Assembly (NCBI GenBank): GCA_012976225.1
Contig: JAAVVG010000005.1
Span: forward strand, 682,001-746,000
Direction: 5' to 3'
Length of the DNA: 64,000 nt
From: Golubevia sp. BC0850
Lineage: Eukaryota > Basidiomycota > Exobasidiomycetes > Golubeviales > Golubeviaceae
This document shows positions 11,435 to 23,070 of this stretch, piece after piece. The notes under the pieces are model-generated. The model saw only the letters and a program-made list of their open reading frames with translations, was not told the origin of the DNA and did not search any database. A program made the position numbers and the translations under genes. Position 1 is the stretch's first letter; each line of letters starts with the position of its first letter.

Positions 11435-13680
11435 ATGTCTTCGGAACTATTAGCTCAATTGGACAAGGCTCCGAAGGTGAATAGAAATGAATGGGGAAGT
11501 GAAGCCAAGGTGCCAGCTCTGAGTTCGCTGGCTAGAAAGGCAGCGAAGAATGGAAAACCTCAATCAACTCTTCCTTCAAAATGCTGATTAAATCTTCTTC
11601 TTTTTATATCCTTTCTTCTTGACTACTTGCGATCCTAGGTCAAGATGTTCGATGCCTTCCCAAAAGTGAGTTAAAACCTCTACTTCTCTAGTCGGTCTAA
11701 ATTCCTATCCACAATCTATTCTCGCACACCTCTCTTACTGACTTCTCTTCCATTTAAATGACTCTGACCTATTTTAGACTCGTTCAATGTATACCCAGCG
11801 CTCGTCAAGAGGTGGAGCCTTGACTCTGTTGGTCTCTGTGGTCTTGCTCTGTCTCGTCTGGAATGATGTTAGAGATTATCTCTATGGAGAACATGGATAC
11901 TCTTTCGAGGTAGATCAGAAAGTTGGCACGGAAATGCAGGTCAACTTGGATATCACTGTGGCTATGAAATGTCATTGTGAGTTTTACGAGAAAGATATAG
12001 GACCAAGGTGGTGGACACCCCGCAGGATGAAATGCCTTTTAAGGCTGAGGATTCGGGAAGTGATGAAGTAGGGGAAATAAAATTGAAAAGCACGGAAAGC
12101 AATGGCATCTGCAGGCAGAATAGCCCCAATTAATGAGGATAGATAGGAAGATCATCTCAGATTGGAAGCTGAACTGAGAGCTGACAGAGTCTCAGCTGCT
12201 TCCAAATTTTCTAGTATCTCGCTATATTCGGGGACAGTTCTCGCGATCCACGCGCTGGTACCGTTGGGAAACGGGAAGTGAGGTACCGTTCTCTCCAGTT
12301 CAGTTCTGACCTTGCTCTCCTCTCTCCCCCTCTCCGTAGATCTGACCATCGACGTTCGAGACGCAGTCGGAGATCGATTACACATCTCTGATTCCGAATT
12401 TACCAAAGATGGAACTACTTTCGAGATTGGACACGCAGGAAGATTAGAGTGAGTTCGAGTTCTCTCGCATTCTCTACTGTCGTTCCAGCGCTTCTCCCCC
12501 GTACTGATCTCATTATCTTCTTCTCTTCTCCTGATTCAACCGCTCCTTCAGCTCTGTTCCAGCTCCAGATCTCTCTGTCGGACGAACGATAGACGCAGCC
12601 AAAAAAGTAAAAGTTCCAACTTTCAGAAAGAAGGCGAAACCAGCAAAAAGATCCTCTGCTTTCAAGAAGACTGGTCATGTAGTCAAAGATGGACCTGCTT
12701 GTAGGATTTTTGGTAGTATGGAAGTGAAGAAAGTCACTGGTAACTTTCACATCACTACCCTTGGTCATGGATATTGGAGTTGGGAGCACACCGATCACGC
12801 TTGTGAGTGGAAACCTGTTCTCATTGAAGTTTTTTCTAGGTCTATATCTAATTTGGCTTCTCTGACGTTTTCCACTATCCCTGTTCTTTCTTCTTCAGTA
12901 ATGAACCTCTCTCACGTCGTCCATGAGTTCAGTTTCGGGCCTTATTTCCCTGATATCTCTCAGCCTCTGGATTCAAGCGTTGAGATCACTAACGAACGTG
13001 AGTGCATTCTTCTGATTAGAAATTTTCTCATGACTCACAGTTCCCAAGCTTACAGGTGCCTTTTCTCCATTCTTCTCGCAGACTTCTCCGTCTTCCAATA
13101 CTTCGTCAACATTGTACCAACGAATTACATTGATTCTCGAGGTCGGAAGCTTTCTACTAATCAATACTCAGTGACAGATTACACTCGAACTGTTCAACAT
13201 GGTCAAGGAGTTCCAGGAATTTTCATCAAGTACGATATGGAACCTTTGACAATGACAATCAGAGAACGAACGACTTCCTTCGTTCAATTCGTTGTCAGAT
13301 TAGCCGGTGTTCTTGGAGGAGTTTGGGTGTGTACTTCATGGGCTTTCAGAGTAACTTCCAAGATTGGAGTAGTCGCTTCTGATGCTCTGAAGAGTAGGGA
13401 TGATCTCAAGTCTCCGGAAAGCTATGCAAATGCTCATGGAACTAGACCTGTCTCTCAGTATGGAGGTGTAGCTTCTTTCAACAACAATCGACCTCAGTAT
13501 GGAGATCAGAGGTCTACTTCTGGCAGATGGTTGGATGGAGCTGCTCAGGGTGGAGTGGAAATCTTTAGCTCTGCCAGGGAGAAGGCTGGACAGGCATGGG
13601 GTAATATAGGAAGAGGTCATAGGACGACTGATAGTGTGCAGCAAAGGATTTTCAGTGAGGAAGGTAGACAACCTTGGTGA
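11435..13680 (+). CDS. ERV41: ERV41/ERGIC2-type ER-Golgi cargo receptor
   Basis: Model join(11435..11476, 11639..11665, 11778..11976, 12340..12448, 12552..12802, 12899..12997, 13082..13680), 441 residues. Erv41-Erv46 cycles between ER and Golgi in COPII/COPI vesicles and retrieves escaped ER proteins. Family landmarks in order: KMFDAFPK on a 27-base microexon, one membrane helix (LTLLVSVVLLCLVW), NLDITVAMKCHYLTIDVRD in the lumenal domain, ACRIFGSMEVKKVTGNFHI, VFQYFVNIVPT, GVPGIFIKYDMEP, then a second helix (VVRLAGVLGGVWVCTSWAF). The GNFHI block and the absence of the Cys cluster favour ERV41 over ERV46. The roughly 105 residues after the second helix, rich in Gly, Ser and Arg, are longer than usual for the cytosolic tail. 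Confidence 0.9.
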
Positions 13681-13939
13681 AGATGCGGGTGAGCTTTAAA
13701 TGTAATTAGTAAGATCTTTCTAAGTGTTGCTCTCTTTGCCCCCAGAAGTCTTCGTCTTCTTTGACATTTGACAGCTGTGTTTTGCATTTTGCTTCTTAAT
13801 CTAAGTGACCAAGGTATTGCCTCCTTCTATAGCTTACTTGCATCGTTGGTCTAAACTCCGAAATCGAGAAGTAGAGGATCAAAAAAAGGCGATAAGCATT
13901 TTGAACTTGAACTTCTTCTACTTCCATTCTCTCCGCAAC

Positions 13940-15586
13940 ATGAGACCAACTTCTTTAAGAATGGCTAGCAGATCGTTGTTGATAGAGTAAGTGTAAGTGA
14001 AAATCAACCTTTTGATTACCTTACATTCAGTCAGACTCACTCAATTCTTCTTCATCCTCTTCTTCTTGTTCTTATCATCCTCCTTCAAGTGTCCACACCC
14101 ACGTCTACACTCCAAGATTGGTGGGCACCCTCAGACAAAGAAAGGTGAATCCTAGAATTCACGGGTCTGAGGGGAATGAATTCTCAGCTATTCTACCAAC
14201 TGAACATGGAGGGGGCAGACCAGTTGGTCCACAATACTGGAGCAGGTCTGAGAAGCTGTCCTTCATGGATAGGCACCGGATTGACATATCGTGAGTAGCA
14301 AGAGAGATTGGGAATGGATACGATTGGGTAGGTAGCATGGAACCTGGAGGCAGTGCTTGTAAAGCCAAGGAGATCCTGGAGAGAATCTTGGGGGGAGGAT
14401 AAGGCTCTAACACTCATTTCTCTATCGAACCACTATTCTCCTCTACTCAGTCTAGTATCTCTAGCTGATCCTTGGTTAGACCTCTTCTCTCCTTCAGAAG
14501 CCATCAAAGCTGCAAAAGAAGTGAACGACGACCTAGAGCAATTCTGCTCTCCTTCCAAAGCTGAAGGACAAGCTGGAAGTCCTGGATCTGCCTTCTCAGC
14601 CGGGGATGCTAGATCCAATTTCACTTGCTCAGTACCTACATCCTCTAGAATCAGAGCCTTTGGATCTCTTCCTTTTGCACCTGAAGTTCCAGTATCAGAG
14701 CTCGTCTCTTCTTTGGAAGGAATCGCAAAATCCTCGAGGCTGTCTGGAGCGATTCTTGGAAGCCGAGGTCTTGGTAAAGGTCTGGATGATCATGACTTGG
14801 AGCCTCTTTGGGAAGCAGCTGAGAGGTTAGGTCAGGTCTTGTTCTTACATCCGCATTTTGGAGTTGGAGCTGAAGCTAGCGAGGCGGCCGGGCTCTGGGG
14901 CGCTCAAGACAATGGACATGTTCTTCCTTTGGCTCTGGGATTTCGTTAGTAATTTTCAAAGTAAAGTTCGGCGGATAACAGCACAGATCCTGCTTATCAG
15001 AGAGGCTGACTTCCAATCCTCCTCCTTCCCTTTAGCCTACGAAACCACCGCCGCAGCGACTCGTCTAATTCTCTCGGGAGTCTTCGATCGCAGACCTAAT
15101 CTCAAGATCCTTCTAGCTCACTCAGGTGCGGCCCTACCACTCCTTTCCTCAAGACTCGCAAGCTGTGTCGCTCACGACCCAAAAGTTCAATCTCGTCTTC
15201 AAAATGATCCTCGATTCTATCTCGGAAAGTTCTACTATGATGCCGTGGCATATGGACCAGAAGAGCTAGAGTTTGTCTCCAAAGTAATCGGCAGATCTCA
15301 GAGATTCAAAAGAGGAGGCATAGGTGCAAGTGGGACTCCAGCCATCGGATCTGAAGAACTCAAGAAGGAAATCGACTTCGCAACCAGTAGATTCGTCTTT
15401 GGAACTGATCATCCGTTCTTTCCTCCCGTTGGAAAAGAAGTTGAAGAATCTACTCGAGAACAACAACCTTGGAGGTCAGTTAGTGAGAGTTTAACAAGTA
15501 TCAACTCTTGTGCTAGTTGGGCTAAAGAAGAGAGAGCGAAAGTGATGTCGAAGAATGCTCTTGAGATCTTTGGATTGGAACAATGA
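13940..15586 (+). CDS. Amidohydrolase-2 decarboxylase, ACMSD-like
   Basis: Model join(13940..13986, 14090..14290, 14451..14944, 15036..15586), 430 residues. The first junction restores IDVHTHVYTPR, the HxH zinc motif that opens amidohydrolase family 2. Other family signs are RHRIDISLVSLADPWLD, the HPHFG histidine block, PYETTAAATRLILSG, LAHSGAALP, FYYDAVAYGPEEL and FGTDHPFFPP, whose Asp would be the catalytic metal-bound residue. This is the fold of 2-amino-3-carboxymuconate 6-semialdehyde decarboxylase (kynurenine pathway), and fungi also have a uracil-5-carboxylate decarboxylase of the same family. The true substrate cannot be told from sequence. The start ATG gives a short N-terminus before the HxH motif, as in the family. 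Confidence 0.85.
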
Positions 15587-16019
15587 TCCGAATTCTCGAG
15601 ACTTTTGAGGCTTCAACAACATGAGAGGTAAGTCTTTTCATCTGCTTGCTCCTGGTTTCTTAGACTCCTCTGTTTCCTGACTCCTGCCTTCCTTCTATTT
15701 TGTTCAAACCCTCAGTCTTCATCTCTCATCTACCCTTCCTCTGGCACTAAAGGTTTGCTCTTTGAGCTCTCATCTGTACTTTATCAACTAATTAGACTTC
15801 TTCATGTCATGCGATCCCCAACCTCACTCGATCACGACTGACATATGATAGTGAATTGAACAAATGGAAAGGTGATAAGTTGAGATGCGATAGGTGGCTC
15901 TAGATAGAATGAGGAAATTGAAGAGATACGCTGTAACTTGAAATGATGAGAAATGAGAAGAGTCTGAAAATGAGAGAAGTCAAGTCGAAGGGAGATCTAA
16001 ATACGGGTCACGGTTTCCA
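15587..16019. other. Convergent intergenic region
   Basis: 433 bases between the decarboxylase and the secreted-protein gene, which converge. No ORF with similarity, no repeat and no RNA gene noticed. Confidence 0.4.
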
Positions 16020-17126
16020 TCACTTCTGGAAATCACGGCAATTAGATCCAAATCCTGCCGGTGCGATCCATTCGCTGTATATGCATTTGTTGGTGGAAAT
16101 GGATGGTCGTCAGCGATGAGAGAAGGGAACAGGTTTGAAGACTCGCAGTGAACTCACGTAGTAGCAGTGTATCCGTAAGCGTTCTTGAAGGATTGAGTCT
16201 TTGGTAAAACTGGATGGTAGAGCTGGACTAGACCCTCCACGTGAGAGGGATTAGCAAAAGTCTCGTTGTAGAAGTTTTGAGTTACGGAACAAAGCTTGAC
16301 TCCTTTTCGAACCACAGGCTGGGCACCAACTGCTTTGAAAGTGGAAGCTGGAATATTAGCCTTTGAAGTCTTTCTGAAGGTGGTTTGAGCGCGGGGAATG
16401 AGAAGACCTGGACCGTCGATCTGTGGCGAGATAAAGACAGACGAGGTCAGTCGTTTGAGCATGTTCCAATCGAAGAGAAGCGAGACTCACTGGATTATCA
16501 ATTCCTTGAGATACAGTTATGGAAAAGTCTTTCTCTCCAACAGCTTTGTAAGCGGCGTGAGGTGGGTCGAAGATTGCTGGGTGAAGTGAGTTGAATTCGA
16601 GGTCTGCGACCAGAGCGGGAATAAGTTGGCTGGTGTATCCGTATACCTGCTGAGAGAAAGCAGTCTTTCCATCTTCCAATACGTCCAAGAATGGAACGTA
16701 AAAGTTGACGCCCTAGAGAGAAATCAGGTGTGGAAGGAGGGTCAGACTCAGGGGCTTGTTTGGTTGTTTGGGTCAAAGCTCGACTCGCCATCTCCTCCTC
16801 CTCAAGATACTCACAGTAAGTTGGTCGACTCTCAATCCTAACATTCTGATATCATATTGATAGCCAAAGACGACGTGGAGTAGATGCTCATCTTCTCCAA
16901 TAAAACCTTCAGGGAACCCCTCTGGCTTGAGGTATGAGTACTTGCTTCCACCGAGCTTTCCTAGTACTTCCTTCGAAATTGGAAGAAGGAAAGCGGTCAT
17001 ATTGTTAGAAGCAGTCATTTGCGACTCGTTTCCAGGGTAGATTGTGTTGGGAGCTTGACGCTTGACCATTGAAGCAGCCGTGAAGGAGGCCAACAGCAGA
17101 AGAGAAGGGAGGGACTTGAAGAGCAT
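16020..17126 (-). CDS. Predicted secreted protein of unknown function
   Basis: Model complement(join(16020..16074, 16158..16420, 16491..16712, 16815..17126)), 283 residues. A signal peptide is clear (MLFKSLPSLLLLASFTAAS), followed by a Lys-Arg pair (VKRQAPN) that could be a Kex2-type site. The mature part has N-glycosylation sequons (NES, NMT, NET), few Cys residues and no further membrane segment. Readable blocks are YLKPEGFPEGFIGEDEHLL, VNFYVPFLDV, FDPPHAAYKAVGEKD and the C-terminus FGSNCRDFQK. The GVNFYVPFLDV stretch faintly recalls the acetoacetate-decarboxylase-like beta barrel, but I would not assign it. The four-exon model closes in frame. It is transcribed away from SYO1 across a 640-base spacer. 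Confidence 0.75.
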
Positions 17127-17766
17127 CGTTTCGAGCTTTGGGGGAGGAAGGAGAGAGAGGAGAAAGCAAAGTAGAGAAGAAAGGAAGGAAAGGAGGGGAA
17201 GGAAGAGGGAGAAGAGGAAAAAATCATCAGATTTCGAGCTTTATAGAGTTCGTCGCTCACGCTAGCGTTTGTCAATCTCGACTGATCCTGATCATGGCAC
17301 GTGACACCCTCCAAAGTCCTTCCTTCCTGCACGAGGAGAGAAGCCGAAATTCTCTAAGACCAGGGTGAATAGATTCTATGTATGTTCTACTAAGTGATGA
17401 GGCGATGAGGAGGAGGAAGTGCTTCCGCTTGGAGCTTTGAGTTTTGGTTCCAGCGTTCCAGTCAAACATCTTGTACCAAACGCCACCGCCTTAAGTCTCC
17501 TTTTACCTTCCTGTCTACATACTACAGTAGGTCTTTCAAGACCTCTCAGCCTCATAAGCCTCAGATTCCCCAGCCTTGGAGGAGGAGGACAGGATCTTTA
17601 CTTCTGCCGCCAAATCCCTCCCTCTGCCTCCAAACGCGTCTTTTTGCGTCTTTTGCGAAGGAAGGAAGACGAATGAAATCGCGAGACGCAATAAATTTTA
17701 AGAGGACAGAAGTTGCTCATCTCTCTTCTTCTCAACCACTTGATCCCCAAATTGATATTGAGCATC
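17127..17766. promoter_or_regulatory. Divergent spacer, secreted protein and SYO1
   Basis: 640 bases between two outward-facing start codons. The part next to the secreted-protein gene is A/G-rich on the + strand (17130-17220, GGAAGGAGAGAGAGGAGAA and similar), i.e. pyrimidine-rich upstream of that gene. ORFs here are low-complexity artefacts. Promoter role is inferred from arrangement. Confidence 0.45.
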
Positions 17767-20700
17767 ATGCCGAAATCACGATTTAATGCTAGAAATCAAA
17801 GTGGATCGAATCATCGACACAATCCATTAAGTGGAAGTGTAAGTGGAAGTAGAAGTGCAAGTAGTTCCAATACAGCAGCACCTTCTAAATCTTCACCTTT
17901 AGCTGCTCAATCTTCAACTTCAACTTCAACTGTAATTCCAGTTCTGTCAAAATTACCTCTACCGCCTTCAACGAACAACAACCAATCCAATCCGACTTCC
18001 AATCCAACCGACGCGGATTTATTATGGGCACTTTCTTCAGTTTCAGTTTTATTAACTTCAAGAAATTCAAGAAGATCTTTATTGAATCCACAACACAGAT
18101 TACCTTCAAGAATCTTGTATGCTTTAAAATTACAATCTTCATCGAATTCATTGCTAGAAGTTAGAAGGGAAGCAACTGGAGCTTTGAGAAATTTGTGTAT
18201 TGAAGCCGCTAGAGTTCCGACTGCCACAAATGGGAATACAAGTGCAAATGGAAACAAGCTAGCAGAGATCATAGTAAGTGAGAAAGGTATTCAATTAGTT
18301 ATAGATCAATTGATTTGGGTGGCAGGGAAATCGGGTATAATAGAAAGAGATCCAAAAGTTTTACAGGAAGAAAAGTTAGAAGCACTTCAACTGAAACAGA
18401 AAGTACTTGGAGAAGGTGGTGGGAAACCTGTTGATCAAATGAATAGAAAGGAGAAAAGGCAATTGGCTAAGTTAAGCAAAAGTTTGGGAAGCGGGAGTGA
18501 AAGTGTACAGATGGAAATTGAGGCTCCAAAGGTGGAGAACGGGAATGAAAGCATGACTTCAGAAGCTCAAGAGAAAGAGGAACAAGATAAAGAGATCTTG
18601 GACGAGAAACTTTCATTAAATTTATTGGCTGAGAATTGCATTATCACTCTTTGGTGTTTGATAGAGTCTACCACTAGCAGTTCAAATTCTTCTCAAGCTT
18701 TACAGAATCTTAATGAAAGATCTCCTCTGATTTCCAAGATCTTAAGTTCGATTGTTTCAAATGGATCTAAAGTTCTTTCAGAACTCGGATCAGAATCAAG
18801 TCTCTCTGATACCAAGGAAGAAGATTCATCTTTACTTAGAAGATCAAATCAACTCAAATCCTCGACTCTCAATCTTTCCTTTCAAGCTTTAAACACTTTG
18901 TGTTCTCTATCTGAGATGAACACCCCTTTCTCTATTGCTTTCTTGGGTTTATCTGAAGATCTTCTAGCCTCTCAAGAAGCAAAGAAAGACAAGAATAACA
19001 AGAAATCGTCAGTCAAATCGAAGATCTCGAAGCCAGCTAAGACCTTATTCATGTCTCCTCCAGATAAGAAAGAAGGAGCAGAGAATCTCAGAGTCTTGAT
19101 TGAAATTATCGGAGACGACTTACAGAATCAAAATTTACAAGTCGATGAGAAATTGGTAGAACTCAAACACTATTCTGAAGTCTTTTCAGTGACTTCTTGT
19201 TCTATCATTCGTAACCTTTTACACTCTTTACCTAAATCAGAAGTATCTCAGATCACTATCAATCTTCCTGCTTCAATCTCTTCAACTCCTTCTGAGATTT
19301 CTCTTCAGAAATTCGAGAGATCTCAGATTTTCAACTATCTCATGGCTTTGTTGGAAAGGAAGTTTTCCAAAGGAAGCTCGAGTGGATCTAGATTACTTGA
19401 AATGATTCGTGATCTTGAAGATTTAAGTGCTCAGCTTTCGGAGAAGAAGAAGTCAACTCCTCAAGAACCTTCAATCACTTCTCAAGATCCAGAGAAGATT
19501 GTAGAAGCTTTGAATAAATCTAGCTCGAAGGTTAAACCAAAGAAAGAAGAAGGAGAAGAAGAAGATGAAGATGAAGAGGATGAAGATAGAGATGAAGAGT
19601 CCCCACTTTCTATCAAGTTGAAAAGAGCTGAAGAGTTAGTCAGTACGAATCAACTTGGAATGGAGATTTTAGCTGAGATTATGACGGAACTTCCAGGAGG
19701 TGGAGATGATGAAGAAGAACGAGAAGTCGAAGAGTGGTTAGAACAAGAGATTGATGATGAAGATGAAGAGGAGGAAGGGATGGGAATGGACGAAGAGATG
19801 ATGGATGCAGATGAAGATCAAGAAACGGACATCGAATTAGGAGATAAAACTAAGAATGAAGATGAAGATGAAATGATGTTGGATCATGGAATCAAAACAA
19901 CCTCAAAACCAATTACTACCGCTTCTAGTACAGCTCTTACTCCTTCTCCTTTGACGAATTTGATCTCCTCTGGATTCATCACGAGGGTTTTAAATCTTTC
20001 AAATACACTTTCATTGGATTTACCACTTTCTTTTCCTGACATTAATCAGACTTCAACTACTTATGCATCTTCAAATCAATTGAGATCTTTTCTTTTGAGG
20101 ATCCTCTCTATACTTTCTAATTTCCTGCTGAATTTTTCAAGGAAGTATTCTCCTCCACCACCTTCAACTCCTTTAATTCCTGATTCACCTCAAGAAGCTC
20201 AAGTTAAAGCTTTCAGATCTTGGTCAAGAGATGGAAAGGTTTATCAAGAATTCAAAAATTGTTGGATTGGATCTTTTGAAATGGCTGGAAAATTAGCTAG
20301 TCTAGAAAATATCACTCACACAACTTCTATTTCTTCTCCTGGAATTCAAAACGGAGAATCAAAAACTTCAATTTCAAGAGAAAAGCTCTCTCAAGAAAAT
20401 CAAGGTCGATTATTAATAGAATCTCATATTTCAAACCTTTGGTCAATTTCTAGATTATTTGAAGGTTCTGATTTACCTCTCGCCCTCACCCCAAGCTCAA
20501 CTCCAAATGAAATCCCATTAGCGCTTCAAAACGCATATCAATCTTCAACTTCTGATTCTATGAGAGTCAAATGTTTATCTACTCTTTCTTGTCTTGCTAG
20601 ATCTGAAAAAGTCGAAATCTCATTGAATGAACAAATCGGTTTGTTTTTCATCGAGGTTTTGAAAGGTTTAAATGGTTCTACTAATCCTAAGGAAAGTGGA

Positions 20701-21153
20701 AGTGGAAAGGTTGAGGAGAATCATTTTACCACTGCTGAATCAATGGTAGCCGTTTTAGATGGGATTTTCGATGTTTATGCTGATGAGAATTCAAGATATG
20801 ATAGAGAAGTCTTTAGAAAACATGACTTTAAGGGAAAGTTGAGAGGTGTTTGGGGAAAGGTTAGAGCTGAGGTTAGTAACTTGTCTCCTTTGATGCATGG
20901 GTTTTGATAGGTTGTGTCTCGGTTGACTGACTTTCTTCCCTATTCTGCTTCATTCTCTTGTCCCCCCTCTACTTCAAACACCTTCTCTCTCGTCGGTTTA
21001 CGCCAACTCTCTTTCGTCCCCAACCTCCAAACTCGAATCAATCAGGCGAGAAGAATCGATCGGAGAAAGTTCCCATCTTTGAGGGAGAGTGCGGATGAAG
21101 CTGCTCAGAATCTGATTGATTTCATCAAGTATAGAGATGGACTTGGATTCTAA
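17767..21153 (+). CDS. SYO1: SYO1/HEATR3 ribosomal-protein import chaperone
   Basis: Model join(17767..20871, 21046..21153), 1070 residues. Syo1 (symportin 1) binds Rpl5 and Rpl11 together, carries them into the nucleus and hands over the 5S RNP precursor. The basic N-terminus (MPKSRFNARNQ) precedes ARM/HEAT repeats: ALSSVSVLLTS, then REATGALRNLCIEAA, the family's first helix pair. A long acidic stretch (about 600-720, Glu/Asp runs such as GEEEDEDEEDEDRDEES) matches the acidic loop used for Rpl11 binding. The last exon supplies RRIDRRKFPSLRESADEAAQ, typical of the family C-terminus; without this splice the frame ends early at 20907. An ATG-led N-terminal extension in the same frame starts upstream at 17713 but is hydrophobic and unlike the family. 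Confidence 0.88.
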
Positions 21154-21436
21154 GTGATCATCGGATCTCGAAGGGAAAGTAAGAGCAGATTCAGGGGAGA
21201 GGGCTGTCTCGCTGTCTCAGCCATCAAAAGCTTAGAAGTTCTGAGCTCAGAACCACATCATAAGATCGAAAGATCGACCAAAAGTGTTTTCTGCTGTAAT
21301 CGTTATATACACATTGTTCAAGATCAAGTTTCCTTCCTAATGTCATTGCTTGTGTCTCTCTTCCCCTGTTTCTTACCCTGAATTCTACCGAAGGTGTACG
21401 GATAGACTCGTCTCCCATCAGAATTCACATTCTTCA
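21154..21436. other. Convergent intergenic region
   Basis: About 280 bases between the SYO1 and GST stop codons. Nothing recognisable. Confidence 0.4.
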
Positions 21437-22434
21437 TCAACTCGACTGAGGCTTTCTGTGCTTTTCGGGAGTGTCTGGTTGATTTCTCCAATCTCCATCT
21501 TTGGAAAACGATTCATTTTGCTCTAAGAGTTGAAAGATCTCGTTGAGCTTCGGGAACAAGGCGGTATCCAAGTTGCACCTATTTCAGGAGATGTTTAGAA
21601 AGGAGTTGAAAGAGTGGGGAGAAAGTCAAAAGAGAGAAACCTTTCGCATGATAAGAGAGAAGATGGGACGCATCGTCTCAATGGCTCACCTCTTCGAGTG
21701 GATGACTTGGGCATAAAGCACAATGTCAGCTGTTGTGATAGAGTCTCCATAAGAGTACTTTCCGGCGGTTTTCTGAAGCAGAAGCTCGTAGGCTGGATAG
21801 GTGATTTAAGGTGAAGATGGAGAACTGTGATCAGAGAACGATGCTTCGACAAGAATGTTCAGATAGAATCACCTTTGAAACCTCTTTCAGTTACTTGATA
21901 CACCCATTTCTAAAGCATGACGAAATTAGAAGTGAAGAAAATGAAAGATTAGCTCGCAAAACAACGGGCAAAGACGTTCGTTCGTTCGTTCATCGTTCCT
22001 GCCAAGCTCACTTCATAAGTTATCCCCAAATCCTCTGCCATTTGAGCAATTCTCTTGTTGGTGATGGGCTGAACATCGATTCCGATCACATGACTCAGTT
22101 CTCTAACCTTCGCTCGACCTTTAGGATCTCTAGGTAAAAGTCTAGGACAATTTTCGAACCTAGGATCTTCTTCGAGATAGTCCAGGATGGCTAGACTTTG
22201 ACAAACAGAAAACTTTTCCCCAGTTTCTTCTATGATTTCTAAGCAGGGAACCGTTTGATTAGGATTGAAAGCTGTGAATTCTGGTTTGTTGTTATCATCT
22301 GAACCTAAATTGCATGGGATTGAGGTGTACTTTATCTCTTTGAGAGAAAGGGCGATCCAGAGTCTTTGAGCGCAACTTGAAGCGAAGAAGGTGTGTAGGT
22401 GCAGAGTTGGAGGAGAGGATGGTGAGGATGCCAT
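21437..22434 (-). CDS. Zeta-class glutathione S-transferase / maleylacetoacetate isomerase
   Basis: Model complement(join(21437..21578, 21690..21792, 21873..21909, 22012..22434)), 234 residues. Maleylacetoacetate isomerase converts maleylacetoacetate to fumarylacetoacetate with glutathione in Phe/Tyr breakdown; zeta GSTs share fold and active site. The hallmark Ser-Ser-Cys motif near the N-terminus is present (FFASSCAQRLWIAL), with FNPNQTVPCLEI and the cis-Pro of the thioredoxin fold, then SLAILDYLEED and the helical domain (IGIDVQPITNKRI; KWVYQVTERGFKA; SYGDSITTADIVLYAQV). One exon is only 37 bases. The tail is Ser/Gln-rich and slightly long. An ordinary zeta GST is the alternative. Confidence 0.88.
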
Positions 22435-22785
22435 TTGAATAAGGAAGGGGAAGAATAGAAGAGGGAGGGAAGGGAACGAGATATTTCCGTTACATGTACT
22501 TTTTGAACCTGCGGGCGCGCAGTCAAACGCTCAGTCGGCAGTCGCGAGCAATCTTCAAACTCACAGAATGAGTTCAAGGAAGCACGTTTCTAGCAAAAAC
22601 AAGATCTGACTTGGGGTCAGAGTTGTCAGCGCTCCGGGTTGGAAAGGAAGCAGTCAAGCAGCTTCTTCTCCTTGGACGATCAAGTTGATGATCTTATTGA
22701 AAAATCTCCTTGAGGTTTTTGGGAGTGCTCTCGAAGATATTTGATGGACAGAAATCTTGTTTCCTTCCCTATCACTCCTCAGCAG

Positions 22786-23050
22786 GATGAACTTCATTGA
22801 ACCCAAGATCAGAACAAGAGCGAATTCCGACCAATCTGGATATCCTATTTGAAAAAATTGCAGGGCAATTGGTAGAACGAGTCAAAAGCTGGGCCTCAGA
22901 ATTAGATGGAGGTGAGAGAGCGAGACTTCTGTTCCTTCCAATCCACCTTCCTCCAAAGGATGCCAACACTTTCAGTACTTCAAAGGGATGCAAACAAACT
23001 ATCTGTTGTCTCTTCTTGCAATTGAATATAGTACAAACAAAGGTCTAGGA
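22786..23050 (+). pseudogene. Remnant of the F-box/LRR-like family (5' exon only)
   Basis: An open stretch reads NLDILFEKIAGQLVERVKSW and then ASELDGGERARLL, which lines up with the first exon of copy D at 38.4 kb (LVEQVRSWTSESEDDERAKA), including matching bases around GTAGAACGAGTCAAAAGCTGG. The preceding ATG is in a different frame and nothing of the LRR body follows, so this is a fragment. It sits between the GST promoter and the PWP2 3' end. About 350 bases to its left hold no gene. Confidence 0.5.
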
Positions 23051-23070
23051 AATGCAACGAACTCTCATCG

